Shown here: positions 1 to 5,918 of the stretch, in pieces
Layout: every line of letters begins with the position of its first letter
Position numbering within the stretch: the first letter of the stretch is position 1
Assembly: GCA_016880695.1 (NCBI GenBank)
Contig: JAEHCY010000135.1
Location: forward strand, 1 to 7,253
DNA from: Chromatiaceae bacterium
GTDB taxonomy: Bacteria > Pseudomonadota > Gammaproteobacteria > Chromatiales > Chromatiaceae
Direction of reading: 5' to 3'
DNA length: 7,253 nt
The notes under the pieces: model-generated
Told to the model about the DNA's origin: nothing
The model's database searches: none
Seen by the model: the letters and a program-made list of their open reading frames with translations, nothing else
Made by a program: the position numbers and the translations under genes

Positions 1-567
1 CATCGCAACGAGGAAGCGGATCGCTACGGCTATGCCCTGGCCCTGATGCGCGGGGGGAAAACCGGTCCCGCCCGCGACGAGGCCAAACGGCTGCTACAGC
101 AAAGGCCCACCGAGGCGGCCTACGTCCTGCTCGATGCCCAGATCGATCAGCGCACGGGCAAGGCGCCGGAGGCACTGCGTAAGCTCACCGATGCCCTACG
201 TCGCCAACCCTCGAGCTATCCGCTCCTGATGGGACAGGCCGAGGCCGCGATGGCGGCCAGCCAGCCGCAGCAGGCCATCAACGCCCTCAACCAGGCCGCC
301 CGCCTGCGGCCCGATGACAGCCGCATCCAGCAACTCCTTTCCGACGCCCACCGAAGAGCCGGCGGAACCTTCGGTTTCCACCGTCATCTCGCCGAGCATC
401 ACTATCTCAACGGTGAGCTCGAGCCCGCCATCCGCCAGATCGAGGTTGCGCTGAGGCAGCCGGACCTGAACTTTCACGAAACCGCGCAGCTCGACGAGCG
501 CCTTAAGGAGATCAAGACCGAGCTCGAGGCGATGAAGAAGGCCAGCAGGCCCTTCGGCGAAAAATGA
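1..567 (+). CDS. bepA: BepA-type M48 metalloprotease, C-terminal TPR region (5' end outside window)
   Basis: This is an open frame entering from the left edge, 188 residues to the TGA at 565-567. BepA (YfgC) is a periplasmic protease/chaperone that assists or degrades outer-membrane proteins at the BAM and LPS-assembly machinery. Only its non-catalytic half is visible; the HExxH protease domain would lie upstream. The visible part is helical TPR-like repeat sequence, with repeated small-residue A/L/G patterns and a 'ALNQAARLRPDD' type turn. The last ~60 residues contain HYLNGELEPAIRQIE followed by ALRQPDLNF, closely resembling the end of BepA as I recall it. An internal ATG at 46 is in frame, but coding sequence clearly continues upstream of it. 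The gene is co-directional with soxYZ but 318 bp away, so it is probably a separate transcript. A generic periplasmic TPR protein is the alternative. Confidence 0.8.
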   Translation, partial: HRNEEADRYGYALALMRGGKTGPARDEAKRLLQQRPTEAAYVLLDAQIDQRTGKAPEALRKLTDALRRQPSSYPLLMGQAEAAMAASQPQQAINALNQAARLRPDDSRIQQLLSDAHRRAGGTFGFHRHLAEHHYLNGELEPAIRQIEVALRQPDLNFHETAQLDERLKEIKTELEAMKKASRPFGEK

Positions 568-568
568 G

Positions 569-594
569 ACCAACCGCTGTCGGCTGTAGTTGGT
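569..594 (+). terminator. weak hairpin after bepA
   Basis: A six-base stem ACCAAC (569-574) pairs with GTTGGT (589-594) immediately after the bepA stop, with a 14-nt interior that can form a small GC pair. It is followed by only two further T residues, so it is at best a weak intrinsic terminator. Confidence 0.3.
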
Positions 595-835
595 TTGCAC
601 AGTCACCGAGTCACAGGGTAACCTATAGGATCGTCGGTGATGAGGGGCTCTGATCCCCCCTTTCGACCGCGACCACAACAACCGAGTGCGGCTCGATCCG
701 CGCCAGGGCTACTGACCAAAGGAGAGAGCCGTACTCGATTCAGCTCGATGGCCGCATCCGTCGGTCCCTGTGGGCCCAGTAATGCCCGCCCTCGACCAGC
801 CGAGCAATCGGGGCGCGCCCCTACACAGCAAGCCG

Positions 836-865
836 TTGACACCACACACTCATCGACCCGATCAA
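836..865 (+). promoter_or_regulatory. candidate sigma-70 promoter of soxYZ
   Basis: A perfect -35 box TTGACA lies at 836-841, with the poorly matching GATCAA (860-865, three of six) at 18-bp spacing. The predicted start would leave a very short leader carrying the AGGAGA Shine-Dalgarno at 875-880. The poor -10 would fit a promoter that needs an activator, but this is inference. Confidence 0.35.
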
Positions 866-885
866 GCTTTCATTAGGAGACCGTT

Positions 886-1359
886 ATGACTGACGTGAAG
901 CGCAGAATCTTTCTCAAGGGCTCGCTCGCAGCCGGCACCGTTGGGGTAGCCGTCGGGGCAGGATTGCTCACCCCGCAAACCCTGCTGGCCGCTTGGAATG
1001 AGGCGGCTTTCCGATCCAAAGAGGTTCCCGCCGCGGTGAAGGCCTACCTCGGTAGCGACACACTGGAGGAGTCCGCGGCGATCCAGGTCAAGGCCCCCGA
1101 CATTGCGGAGAACGGCGCGGTGGTGCCCATCACGGTGGAGACCGACATGCCCAACGTCTCCTCCATCGTCATCATCGCATCTGGCAACGAGCAGCCCCTT
1201 ATCGCTGGGTTCCAGCTTGGCGCGGGGGCGGTCGGCTTCGTATCCACCCGAATCAAAATGGCAAAGACGGCGGATGTGGTCGCGGTGGTGAAGGCCGGCG
1301 ACAAGCTGTACAGCGCCAAGAAGGAAGTCAAGGTCACCATCGGTGGTTGCGGCGGTTAA
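886..1359 (+). CDS. soxY: SoxY, sulfur-compound carrier subunit of the Sox thiosulfate-oxidising system
   Basis: SoxY forms a periplasmic heterodimer with SoxZ. Its C-terminal cysteine carries the sulfur substrate covalently while SoxXA, SoxB and other Sox enzymes act on it. The 157-residue protein begins with a Tat signal: twin arginines R6-R7 in KRRIFLK, then an Ala/Gly-rich hydrophobic stretch to about residue 35. The mature part is an immunoglobulin-like beta domain. The protein ends in GGCGG, the family's swinging-arm motif, with C155 as its only cysteine. The start is fixed by the signal peptide and by AGGAGA at 875-880, five bases before the ATG. soxZ follows after 49 bp. No soxA, X, B or CD is visible, which fits sulfur-storing bacteria such as Allochromatium vinosum, where soxYZ is a separate unit. 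Identification is secure. Confidence 0.97.
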   Translation: MTDVKRRIFLKGSLAAGTVGVAVGAGLLTPQTLLAAWNEAAFRSKEVPAAVKAYLGSDTLEESAAIQVKAPDIAENGAVVPITVETDMPNVSSIVIIASGNEQPLIAGFQLGAGAVGFVSTRIKMAKTADVVAVVKAGDKLYSAKKEVKVTIGGCGG

Positions 1360-1408
1360 CCCGGCGCCCGGATCCAGCGATCATCAGGTTTTCCAGAGGT
1401 AAGCAAAT

Positions 1409-1723
1409 ATGGCAGGTTCCATCAAGGTAAAGGCGAAGCTCGAGAACGACGAGGTCACGGTAAAGGCACTGATCACCCACCCCATGGAAACGGGGCTGCG
1501 CAAGGACAAGAAGACCGGCGAGACTATCCCCGCCCACTTCATCCAGGAGGTGGTGTGCAGTTGTAACGGCAAGACCGTGATGACGGCGGATTGGAGCGGC
1601 GGCGTGTCCCAGAACCCCTATCTTTCGTTCAAGTTCAAGGGCGCCAAGGTGGGCGACAAGCTACAAGTCGCCTGGAAAGACAATAAGGGCGAAGGTGACA
1701 CCGAGACTACCGATATCGCCTAG
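1409..1723 (+). CDS. soxZ: SoxZ, partner subunit of SoxY
   Basis: SoxZ is the beta-sandwich partner of SoxY, and the SoxYZ dimer presents the carrier arm to the Sox enzymes in the periplasm. The 104-residue protein has no signal peptide, as usual for the family; it is thought to leave the cell folded with the Tat-exported SoxY. Recognisable blocks are HPMETGLRKD (residues 24-33), IPAHFIQEV (40-48), QNPYLSFKFKGAK (69-80) and a C-terminal DTETTDIA. The start is supported by AGAGGT at 1395-1400, eight bases before the ATG. The gene is in one operon with soxY and is followed at once by a strong terminator. An unusual-looking feature is the pair C50 and C52 (CSC) in the strand after the FIQEV block. 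Identification is secure. Confidence 0.96.
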   Translation: MAGSIKVKAKLENDEVTVKALITHPMETGLRKDKKTGETIPAHFIQEVVCSCNGKTVMTADWSGGVSQNPYLSFKFKGAKVGDKLQVAWKDNKGEGDTETTDIA

Positions 1724-1746
1724 GAGCGAGCGCCTCTGGTGCTCGG

Positions 1747-1773
1747 AAAACGGGGCCCGCGGCCCCGTTTTTT
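1747..1773 (+). terminator. strong, probably bidirectional intrinsic terminator between soxZ and the acyltransferase gene
   Basis: A perfect 11-bp stem AAAACGGGGCC (1747-1757) / GGCCCCGTTTT (1761-1771) encloses the 3-base loop CGC; a run of six T ends at 1773. It lies 24 bp after the soxZ stop. Read on the minus strand the same hairpin ends in four U, so it can also stop transcripts from the convergent acyltransferase gene, which ends at 1806. Confidence 0.88.
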
Positions 1774-1805
1774 CCGCACCAACCACACCCTGCTGACAAC
1801 GCTGC

Positions 1806-2690
1806 TCAGAGGGGGCCAGTGTAAAGCTTCTCGCGGCGATCCGGCCGGTGCCGGAACCGCTTATAGGTCCACTGATACTGCGCCGGGGCAATGCGAATGC
1901 AGGCCTCCACCCCGCGGTTGAGGGCAGTGGCGGCCACCAGCGGGTCCTCCGCCGCGATCTCCTCGGGGGCCGCCAGACAGTGCACGCGAAAACCCCCGCC
2001 CCGCGGCAGGCGCTCGGCGAACATAAAGACCACGCGGGCCCCGGTCTTGCTCGCCAAGCGGTTCACCAACAACATCGTGTAGGCCGCAACACCGAACAGG
2101 GGGGCAAAGATGGCTGCCTTGTCGGCCTTGGGCTCCTGATCGGGCAGGATACCCACATACTCACCCCCGCGCAGGGCCAGGAGCATCTGCCGGATACCAC
2201 TCGGATTGGCCGGGACCAGCCGGGCTCCACTGCGCTGGCGGGCGGCGAGCACCAACCCATCGAACTCCCCCTGGGGGCGATACATGCTGGTGACCGGCCC
2301 CCGACTCGCGAGATAGAGCCCCGCGAGCTCCCAGGCACCGAGATGCGGGGAAAGGACGATCACACCCCGAGCATCCTCCCCGCGAGCAAGCAGCTCCCCG
2401 CCCACTACCTCCTGAACCAGGGCAAGGGTCTGCTCCGGGGACCGCACCCAAAGAGACGCCACCTCCAGAATCGCCTTGACGAACTCCCCGAGGGTGCGAT
2501 TACGCAGGAGAATCTGTTCGCTCGCCGTAAGCTCTGGGAAACAGAGCCGGATGTTGATCAGGGCGTTACGCCGCTGGCGGTTCGGAATCCGGACCAAGAG
2601 CACAGCGATCGCCGCGCCGAGCCCATGGACCCAAGCCAGCGGCAGAGCCGCCAAGAACCCCAACAGGCGTCTAATGAGCCAGTTGCGCAC
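1806..2690 (-). CDS. LpxL/HtrB-family lipid A (lysophospholipid) acyltransferase
   Basis: Members of this family transfer a fatty acyl chain from acyl-ACP to a lipid A precursor or related lipid at the inner membrane. The 294-residue protein is near the usual ~300. It has an N-terminal membrane segment (about residues 8-33), the HX4E catalytic motif as HLGAWE (H116, E121), MYRP (136-139), a GILPDQEP block (180-187) and the closing QYQWTYKRFR (271-280). The start is GTG at 2690-2688; an in-frame TAA at 2718-2720 leaves no usual start further upstream. The ribosome site is weak (GGAT seven bases before the start). The gene is convergent with soxZ and divergent from the rhodanese. Which acyl position it modifies cannot be told from sequence, so no LpxL/LpxM/LpxP symbol is given. 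Confidence 0.92.
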   Translation of the reverse strand: MRNWLIRRLLGFLAALPLAWVHGLGAAIAVLLVRIPNRQRRNALINIRLCFPELTASEQILLRNRTLGEFVKAILEVASLWVRSPEQTLALVQEVVGGELLARGEDARGVIVLSPHLGAWELAGLYLASRGPVTSMYRPQGEFDGLVLAARQRSGARLVPANPSGIRQMLLALRGGEYVGILPDQEPKADKAAIFAPLFGVAAYTMLLVNRLASKTGARVVFMFAERLPRGGGFRVHCLAAPEEIAAEDPLVAATALNRGVEACIRIAPAQYQWTYKRFRHRPDRREKLYTGPL

Positions 2691-2818
2691 CCTGTAAATC
2701 CGGTGCTCTGCAGCTCGTTAGTCCTGCCGTGACAGACGCCCGCATCGCGGCCCTCGGGGCAACCCCAAAGGGATTGTCCGACTGCAAGCTCCCGCTCCAG
2801 GCGCCAGCGGCACTGGCA

Positions 2819-2847
2819 TTGGTGTTTCTCGACGACACGGGTAGTAT
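2819..2847 (+). promoter_or_regulatory. candidate sigma-70 promoter of the rhodanese gene
   Basis: TTGGTG (2819-2824) and TAGTAT (2842-2847) are separated by 17 bp, placing transcription start about 45 bases before the rhodanese ATG. The matches to consensus are three of six and four of six. No convincing counterpart for the divergent acyltransferase gene was seen in the 207-bp gap. Confidence 0.4.
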
Positions 2848-2897
2848 GTGGTCCCCGATCCGCAACCGCGAATCCCACCCCAGAGCGAGAACCCCTG

Positions 2898-3326
2898 ATG
2901 AGCGAGCTCCGTCCCAAGGGCCTGACACCCCAGCAAGCGTGGAACCTGCTTCAAGAGGATCCCCAAGCGGTCCTGGTGGACATCCGTTCTGCAATGGAGT
3001 ACTTGTTCGTGGGCCATCCCAAGGGGGCCGTCCACATCCCCTGGATAGACGAGCCGGAGTGGACCATCAACCCCCACTTCGTCACTGACATCCGTAAGCT
3101 ACTGCTCGGGGGCATCATCTGCACCCCCGATCAGAGCTGCGCCCCCATCATCCTCATCTGCCGCAGCGGCAAACGCTCGCTGGAGGCCGGCAAGAAGCTG
3201 CTCGAGGCCGGATTTTCCCAGGTCTTTCATGTGGACGAAGGCTTCGAGGGAGAACTGGACGACGAGCATCACCGCAGCACCCGAGGGGGTTGGCGATTCC
3301 GCGATCTACCCTGGGAGCAGTGCTGA
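2898..3326 (+). CDS. single-domain rhodanese-like sulfurtransferase
   Basis: Rhodaneses move sulfane sulfur from donors such as thiosulfate or persulfides to acceptors through a cysteine persulfide. The 142-residue protein is one full rhodanese domain without a signal peptide, so it is probably cytoplasmic. Key parts are the CDC25-like LVDIRSAMEY (residues 26-35), GHPKGAVHIPW (39-49), the active-site loop CRSGKRS with catalytic C88 (88-94), and the ending GGWRFRDLPWEQC (130-142). Extra cysteines are C75, C81 and the terminal residue C142. The ribosome site (GAGCGAG, 2883-2889) is weak. The gene stands alone between the divergent acyltransferase and the convergent iscR. With soxYZ and cysE nearby, a role in handling sulfur during thiosulfate or sulfide oxidation is plausible but inferred; the natural donor is unknown. 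Confidence 0.93.
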   Translation: MSELRPKGLTPQQAWNLLQEDPQAVLVDIRSAMEYLFVGHPKGAVHIPWIDEPEWTINPHFVTDIRKLLLGGIICTPDQSCAPIILICRSGKRSLEAGKKLLEAGFSQVFHVDEGFEGELDDEHHRSTRGGWRFRDLPWEQC

Positions 3327-3365
3327 CAGACCACCCATCTTGGGCCTAGACGCCCACAAGCCAGG

Positions 3366-3384
3366 CGCCTGATCGGTTCAGGCG
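3366..3384. terminator. hairpin between the convergent rhodanese and iscR genes
   Basis: A perfect 7-bp stem CGCCTGA (3366-3372) / TCAGGCG (3378-3384) with a 5-base loop lies in the 156-bp convergent gap. Neither strand has a T run after it, so it may be a weak or factor-assisted terminator. No remnant of iscS is recognisable in this gap. Confidence 0.35.
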
Positions 3385-3482
3385 AATCTCGCCCGGCCCC
3401 ATGAGCGCCGGAGGACCCCGTACCCCACGAGACGCCGGCAACACCTCTTGCCTGCGCCGTCATTATCCTCGCCCGCTGGCCG

Positions 3483-3968
3483 TCATACGGCGCCACCGGC
3501 CTCGCCGTGACCCCGCCCGACCTCGGGACCGGCCACGTCGATGCCGGAATGCGCCTTCTCCCGCATGGCAGCCTGATCCATCACCTGCTGGAGGCTGATG
3601 CCGCCGAGATAGTCGCGGATGCGGCTGCTAAGGTCGAGCCACAGATAGTGGGTCAGACAGGGAAGATCGTTCTGGCAGTTGTTCTCCCCGCCACAGCGCG
3701 TCGCATCCACCCCCTCATCCACGGCCGAGATCACCTCGCCAACGAAGATGGCCGAGGGTTCCCGTGCGAGGCGATAGCCCCCTCCGGGTCCACGGACGGC
3801 GGAGACCAGCGACGCCCGGCGCAAGCGAGCGAATAACTGCTCAAGATAGGATAGGGAGATACCCTGGTGCTCCGCGATCTCCGCCAGCGCAGTGGGACCC
3901 TTGCCGTGGCTCAGGGCGAGATCCAGCATCGCGGTGACCGCATACCTACCCTTGGTGGTTAACCTCAC
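3483..3968 (-). CDS. iscR: IscR, Rrf2-family [2Fe-2S]-sensing transcriptional regulator
   Basis: IscR binds a [2Fe-2S] cluster and controls Fe-S assembly genes: the holo form represses isc at type 1 sites, and the apo form acts at type 2 sites. The 161-residue protein (E. coli 162) begins [19 protein letters not shown], then the winged-helix region with [13 protein letters not shown] (38-50) and the wing GPGGGYRL (60-67). Cluster ligands are present at C92, C98, C104 and H107, identical in spacing to E. coli. The start is GTG at 3968-3966, supported by GAGGAG nine bases upstream and by family alignment. It follows cysE after 175 bp and has its own promoter with a likely autoregulatory site. 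The usual iscS-iscU-iscA genes do not follow; a convergent rhodanese lies there instead. Identification is secure. Confidence 0.96.
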   Translation of the reverse strand: MRLTTKGRYAVTAMLDLALSHGKGPTALAEIAEHQGISLSYLEQLFARLRRASLVSAVRGPGGGYRLAREPSAIFVGEVISAVDEGVDATRCGGENNCQNDLPCLTHYLWLDLSSRIRDYLGGISLQQVMDQAAMREKAHSGIDVAGPEVGRGHGEAGGAV

Positions 3969-3977
3969 GCTCGCGCA

Positions 3978-3983
3978 CTCCTC
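3978..3983 (-). promoter_or_regulatory. ribosome binding site fixing the GTG start of iscR
   Basis: GAGGAG on the minus strand ends nine bases before the GTG at 3968-3966. It is the only good Shine-Dalgarno near the IscR N-terminus and supports GTG initiation. Confidence 0.75.
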
Positions 3984-3986
3984 AAA

Positions 3987-4011
3987 ATATCAGACTTTCC
4001 TAATGTAGTAT
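3987..4011 (-). promoter_or_regulatory. candidate IscR type 1 operator overlapping the iscR -10 box
   Basis: Read on the minus strand, this 25-bp stretch starts ATACT and ends AGTC-TG-A-TAT, matching the recalled 25-bp type 1 IscR consensus at 17 positions. These include the outer ATA and TAT and the complete right AGTC; the left GAC is poor (CAT). It covers the -10 box and presumed transcription start, the right place for autorepression. This is a hand comparison, not a scored matrix. Confidence 0.45.
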
Positions 4012-4030
4012 GACCGACCCTTCCGATCAA
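4002..4030 (-). promoter_or_regulatory. candidate sigma-70 promoter of iscR
   Basis: On the minus strand TTGATC (4030-4025) and TACATT (4007-4002) are spaced by exactly 17 bp, each matching consensus at four of six. The start would be near 3995, leaving a short leader that includes the GAGGAG site. Confidence 0.55.
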
Positions 4031-4071
4031 CCATGCGTCGTCGCCTCCGCCGCTCGGGTGGGAAACGCCGA

Positions 4072-4093
4072 GGCAGCGCATCCACTCACTGCC
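4072..4093 (-). terminator. possible weak hairpin after cysE
   Basis: On the minus strand GGCAGTG and CGCTGCC form a 7-bp stem with one G-U pair and an 8-base loop, about 50 bp after the cysE stop. A short TTT appears about six bases later. It could partly separate cysE from iscR transcripts. Confidence 0.25.
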
Positions 4094-4143
4094 GCCCGCC
4101 ACGGCTCCGCAAAGAACCCCTTGGGAGCAGTGCCGCCTCGCGG

Positions 4144-4965
4144 CTAACCGGCATCCACCTTACCGCCCAACGCGGTCTCCTCGGCATCCGCGGGTTCCCC
4201 GTTCGGCAGATCCTCGCCGGCGGAGATGATCTCTAGGGCATCCAGGGTGGGGAGATGGCTCAGATCCTGCCGGATACCGAGGGTCTCGAGCGCCTTGCCG
4301 AGGGCCTGGAGCTTCTCGTCCACAACATGGATGTGATCCAACATGCAGTTAACGGCGTGGGCCACGGGGTCGGGGGCGTTGCGCGTGGCCCCGTAGGCGT
4401 CGAAGCCGATCCTCTGGGCGACGGCCGCACGGCGCTCGCTGTGCTCGTCAGCTCGGAGCTCGATGATATGACCGGGCACGCCCACCACCGTGGCGTGCGG
4501 CGGCACCGATTTTACCACCACCGCATTGGAGCCAATGCGAGCATGATCGCCGATCTGAATCGGACCGAGCACCTTGGCCCCGGCGCCCACCACCACGTCC
4601 ACCCCAAGGGTGGGATGGCGCTTGCCCTTATGCCAACTGGTGCCGCCCAGCGTCACCCCATGGTAGAGGGTGCAATCGTCACCGATCACCGCGGTCTCAC
4701 CGATCACCACCCCCATGCCGTGATCGATGAAGAAACGACGTCCGATCTGGGCCGCTGGATGAATCTCGATGCCCGTGACCCACCGCGCCATATTGGAGAG
4801 AACGCGGGCCAACCACTTCAAGTCCAGACCCCAAAGGGCATGTGCCAGCCGGTGAGCCAGGATGGCGTGGATCCCCGGATAGGTGGTCAAGACCTCGAAA
4901 CGCGTCCGCGCCGCGGGGTCCCGCGCGAACACGCAGGTGAGGTCTTCGCGGATTCGGTCAAACAT
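4144..4965 (-). CDS. cysE: serine O-acetyltransferase
   Basis: CysE makes O-acetyl-L-serine from serine and acetyl-CoA, the committed step of cysteine synthesis in the cytoplasm. The protein has 273 residues if started at the ATG used here (MFDRIREDL), which matches the usual start of the short CysE type. A GTG at 4980-4978 would add five residues, but its GAGGA ribosome site would then abut the start codon; with the ATG the spacing is long (14-15). An N-terminal helical domain is followed by left-handed beta-helix hexapeptide repeats from about residue 65 ([11 protein letters not shown]), with [14 protein letters not shown] (D81, H82), [14 protein letters not shown] (H117) and [10 protein letters not shown] tail of about 100 residues follows, ending acidic. 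It lies in the order trmJ-cysE-iscR. Here it supplies acceptor for reduced sulfur beside Sox genes. Confidence 0.95.
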   Translation of the reverse strand: MFDRIREDLTCVFARDPAARTRFEVLTTYPGIHAILAHRLAHALWGLDLKWLARVLSNMARWVTGIEIHPAAQIGRRFFIDHGMGVVIGETAVIGDDCTLYHGVTLGGTSWHKGKRHPTLGVDVVVGAGAKVLGPIQIGDHARIGSNAVVVKSVPPHATVVGVPGHIIELRADEHSERRAAVAQRIGFDAYGATRNAPDPVAHAVNCMLDHIHVVDEKLQALGKALETLGIRQDLSHLPTLDALEIISAGEDLPNGEPADAEETALGGKVDAG

Positions 4966-5000
4966 GGCCTTGCCGGGCACTCCTCATGCAAGTGGCGCGC

Positions 5001-5006
5001 ATTCTA
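5001..5006 (-). promoter_or_regulatory. candidate -10 box of a cysE promoter
   Basis: TAGAAT (five of six to TATAAT) lies on the minus strand 35 bp before the cysE ATG and is followed by GCGCGCC. No good -35 box is visible at 16-18 bp, so the promoter would be weak or activator-dependent. A start near 4994 would fit the ATG at 4965 better than the GTG at 4980. Confidence 0.35.
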
Positions 5007-5070
5007 CCCGAATGCGGACGGGCTCGTGGGACGGCTACCGAAGCCCCGTGGGCGAGCCAGTCGGCGGAAT

Positions 5071-5832
5071 TCAAGACGACTCGGAGGGTCTTGCCCGCCA
5101 GCGTTCCCGCCGGTGCAGCTTGCGCCCCTGGGCGGCGCTCAGGATACCGCGCAGAATATTGAGTTCGTTCCGATCGGGTCTCGCCCGGTTGAACAAGCGC
5201 CGCAATCGGCGCAGGAGCTTCTTCGACTGGCTGGGGTCGGCAAACCCGAGCTCGAACAAGGTTTCCGTCAGATGGCCGTAGAAGCCCTCCATGGCCTCGG
5301 CGGTGGCCAGTTCCTGCCCCTCGACCACGGCGCCCTCGCTCCCGCCTGCCAGGTGAGCCTGCAGCACCTCGTAGGCGAATACCTGCACCGCCGCCGCCAG
5401 GTTCAGCGAACCGAAGCCGGGGTTGGTGGGTATGTGCGCGAGATAGTGGCAGCATTGAAGCTCGCTGTTACTGAGCCCGGTTCGCTCGCGCCCGAACACC
5501 AGGGCGACCGGCCCCTGCACCGCCTCCCGCACCAGGGTCTCGGCACAGGCCCTGGGATCGAGCTCGGGCCAGTGCACCGAGCGCAGGCGGGCACTGGAGC
5601 CCACCACCAGTCGGCAGCCCACAAGTGCTCCGAAGAGATCCGGGTGAACCTGGGCCACCTCCAGGAGATCCTCCGCCCCCGAGGCGCGCGCGGTAGCCTC
5701 GGCCGCGGGAAATAGCTTCGGTCGCACCAGCTCCAGCCGCCCCAAACCCATCGTCTTCATCGCGCGGGCGGCGGCGCCGATGTTGCCGGGGTGGGACGTC
5801 TCTACCAGCACGAAACGGATGTTATCCAGCAT
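5071..5832 (-). CDS. trmJ: TrmJ, tRNA (cytidine/uridine-2'-O-)-methyltransferase at position 32
   Basis: TrmJ is a SPOUT-fold enzyme that uses S-adenosylmethionine to methylate the 2'-OH of nucleotide 32 in the tRNA anticodon loop. The 253 residues (E. coli 246) carry the SPOUT motifs in order: TSHPGNIGAAARAMKTMGL (12-30, with N17 and R23), VFGRERTGLSNSEL (112-125) and IPTNPGFGSLNLAAAV (134-149), which form the knotted cofactor site. The C-terminal extension FYGHLTETL...LRRLFNRARP...ELNILRGIL is typical of TrmJ rather than other SpoU proteins. The ATG at 5832-5830 is fixed by homology, although the leader is C/T-rich and has no Shine-Dalgarno. The gene is divergent from suhB (86-bp gap) and precedes cysE by about 105 bp, a conserved gammaproteobacterial arrangement. 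Confidence 0.95.
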   Translation of the reverse strand: MLDNIRFVLVETSHPGNIGAAARAMKTMGLGRLELVRPKLFPAAEATARASGAEDLLEVAQVHPDLFGALVGCRLVVGSSARLRSVHWPELDPRACAETLVREAVQGPVALVFGRERTGLSNSELQCCHYLAHIPTNPGFGSLNLAAAVQVFAYEVLQAHLAGGSEGAVVEGQELATAEAMEGFYGHLTETLFELGFADPSQSKKLLRRLRRLFNRARPDRNELNILRGILSAAQGRKLHRRERWRARPSESS

Positions 5833-5858
5833 AGATAGGGAGGGGCGAGAAGGTGGTT

Positions 5859-5887
5859 TTGGGGGGCGTGGAGGATTTGCCTTTAAT
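5859..5887 (+). promoter_or_regulatory. candidate sigma-70 promoter of suhB
   Basis: TTGGGG (5859-5864) and TTTAAT (5882-5887; five of six) are spaced by 17 bp, predicting a start near 5894 and a leader of about 25 bases. A second -10-like TATCTT at 5905-5910 would give an almost leaderless transcript. The -35 sits in a G-rich tract in the divergent trmJ-suhB gap. Confidence 0.4.
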
Positions 5888-5918
5888 ACGGTCCCCGGTT
5901 CCGGTATCTTTGCCCGCC

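Larger units (their letters stand above)
568..885. other. 318-bp non-coding region upstream of soxY
   Basis: No gene is supported here. Short frames such as 637-876 encode low-complexity Pro/Arg/Ser-rich sequence with no family resemblance. What can be seen is a hairpin just after bepA, a GGGG (644-647)/CCCC (655-658) stem, a perfect 12-bp palindrome GGGGCGCGCCCC at 810-821, a TTGACA element at 836-841 and the soxY ribosome binding site at 875-880. A weak upstream promoter, TTGCAC (595-600) with TAACCT (619-624) at 18-bp spacing, is also possible. The length suggests a regulated promoter for soxYZ. Confidence 0.6.

Noticed and set aside
637..876. 79-codon frame just upstream of soxY
   Set aside because: Composition is Pro/Ser/Arg-rich, with no good ribosome site or family match, and the frame overlaps the likely soxY promoter.
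1848..2732. 294-codon plus-strand frame opposite the acyltransferase gene
   Set aside because: The minus-strand frame has clear HX4E acyltransferase motifs; the plus-strand translation shows no recognisable domain.
3401..3598. 65-codon plus-strand frame in the rhodanese-iscR gap
   Set aside because: It overlaps the end of iscR on the other strand, is Arg/Pro-rich, and has no family resemblance.
4966..4980. GTG at 4980-4978 as the cysE start
   Set aside because: Kept only as an alternative: the GAGGA site would abut the start codon, and the family normally begins at MFxRIRED, the ATG at 4965-4963.
4255..5715. 486-codon open frame on the plus strand opposite cysE and trmJ
   Set aside because: It lies antisense to two well-identified genes and crosses the gap between them. 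Its translation is low-complexity His/Gly/Pro/Arg-rich with no family resemblance; long antisense frames are expected in GC-rich DNA.
5853..5918. Upstream ATG extending suhB by 22 residues
   Set aside because: The extra residues do not match the family, which starts at M(L)HPM, and they would overlap the candidate promoter.
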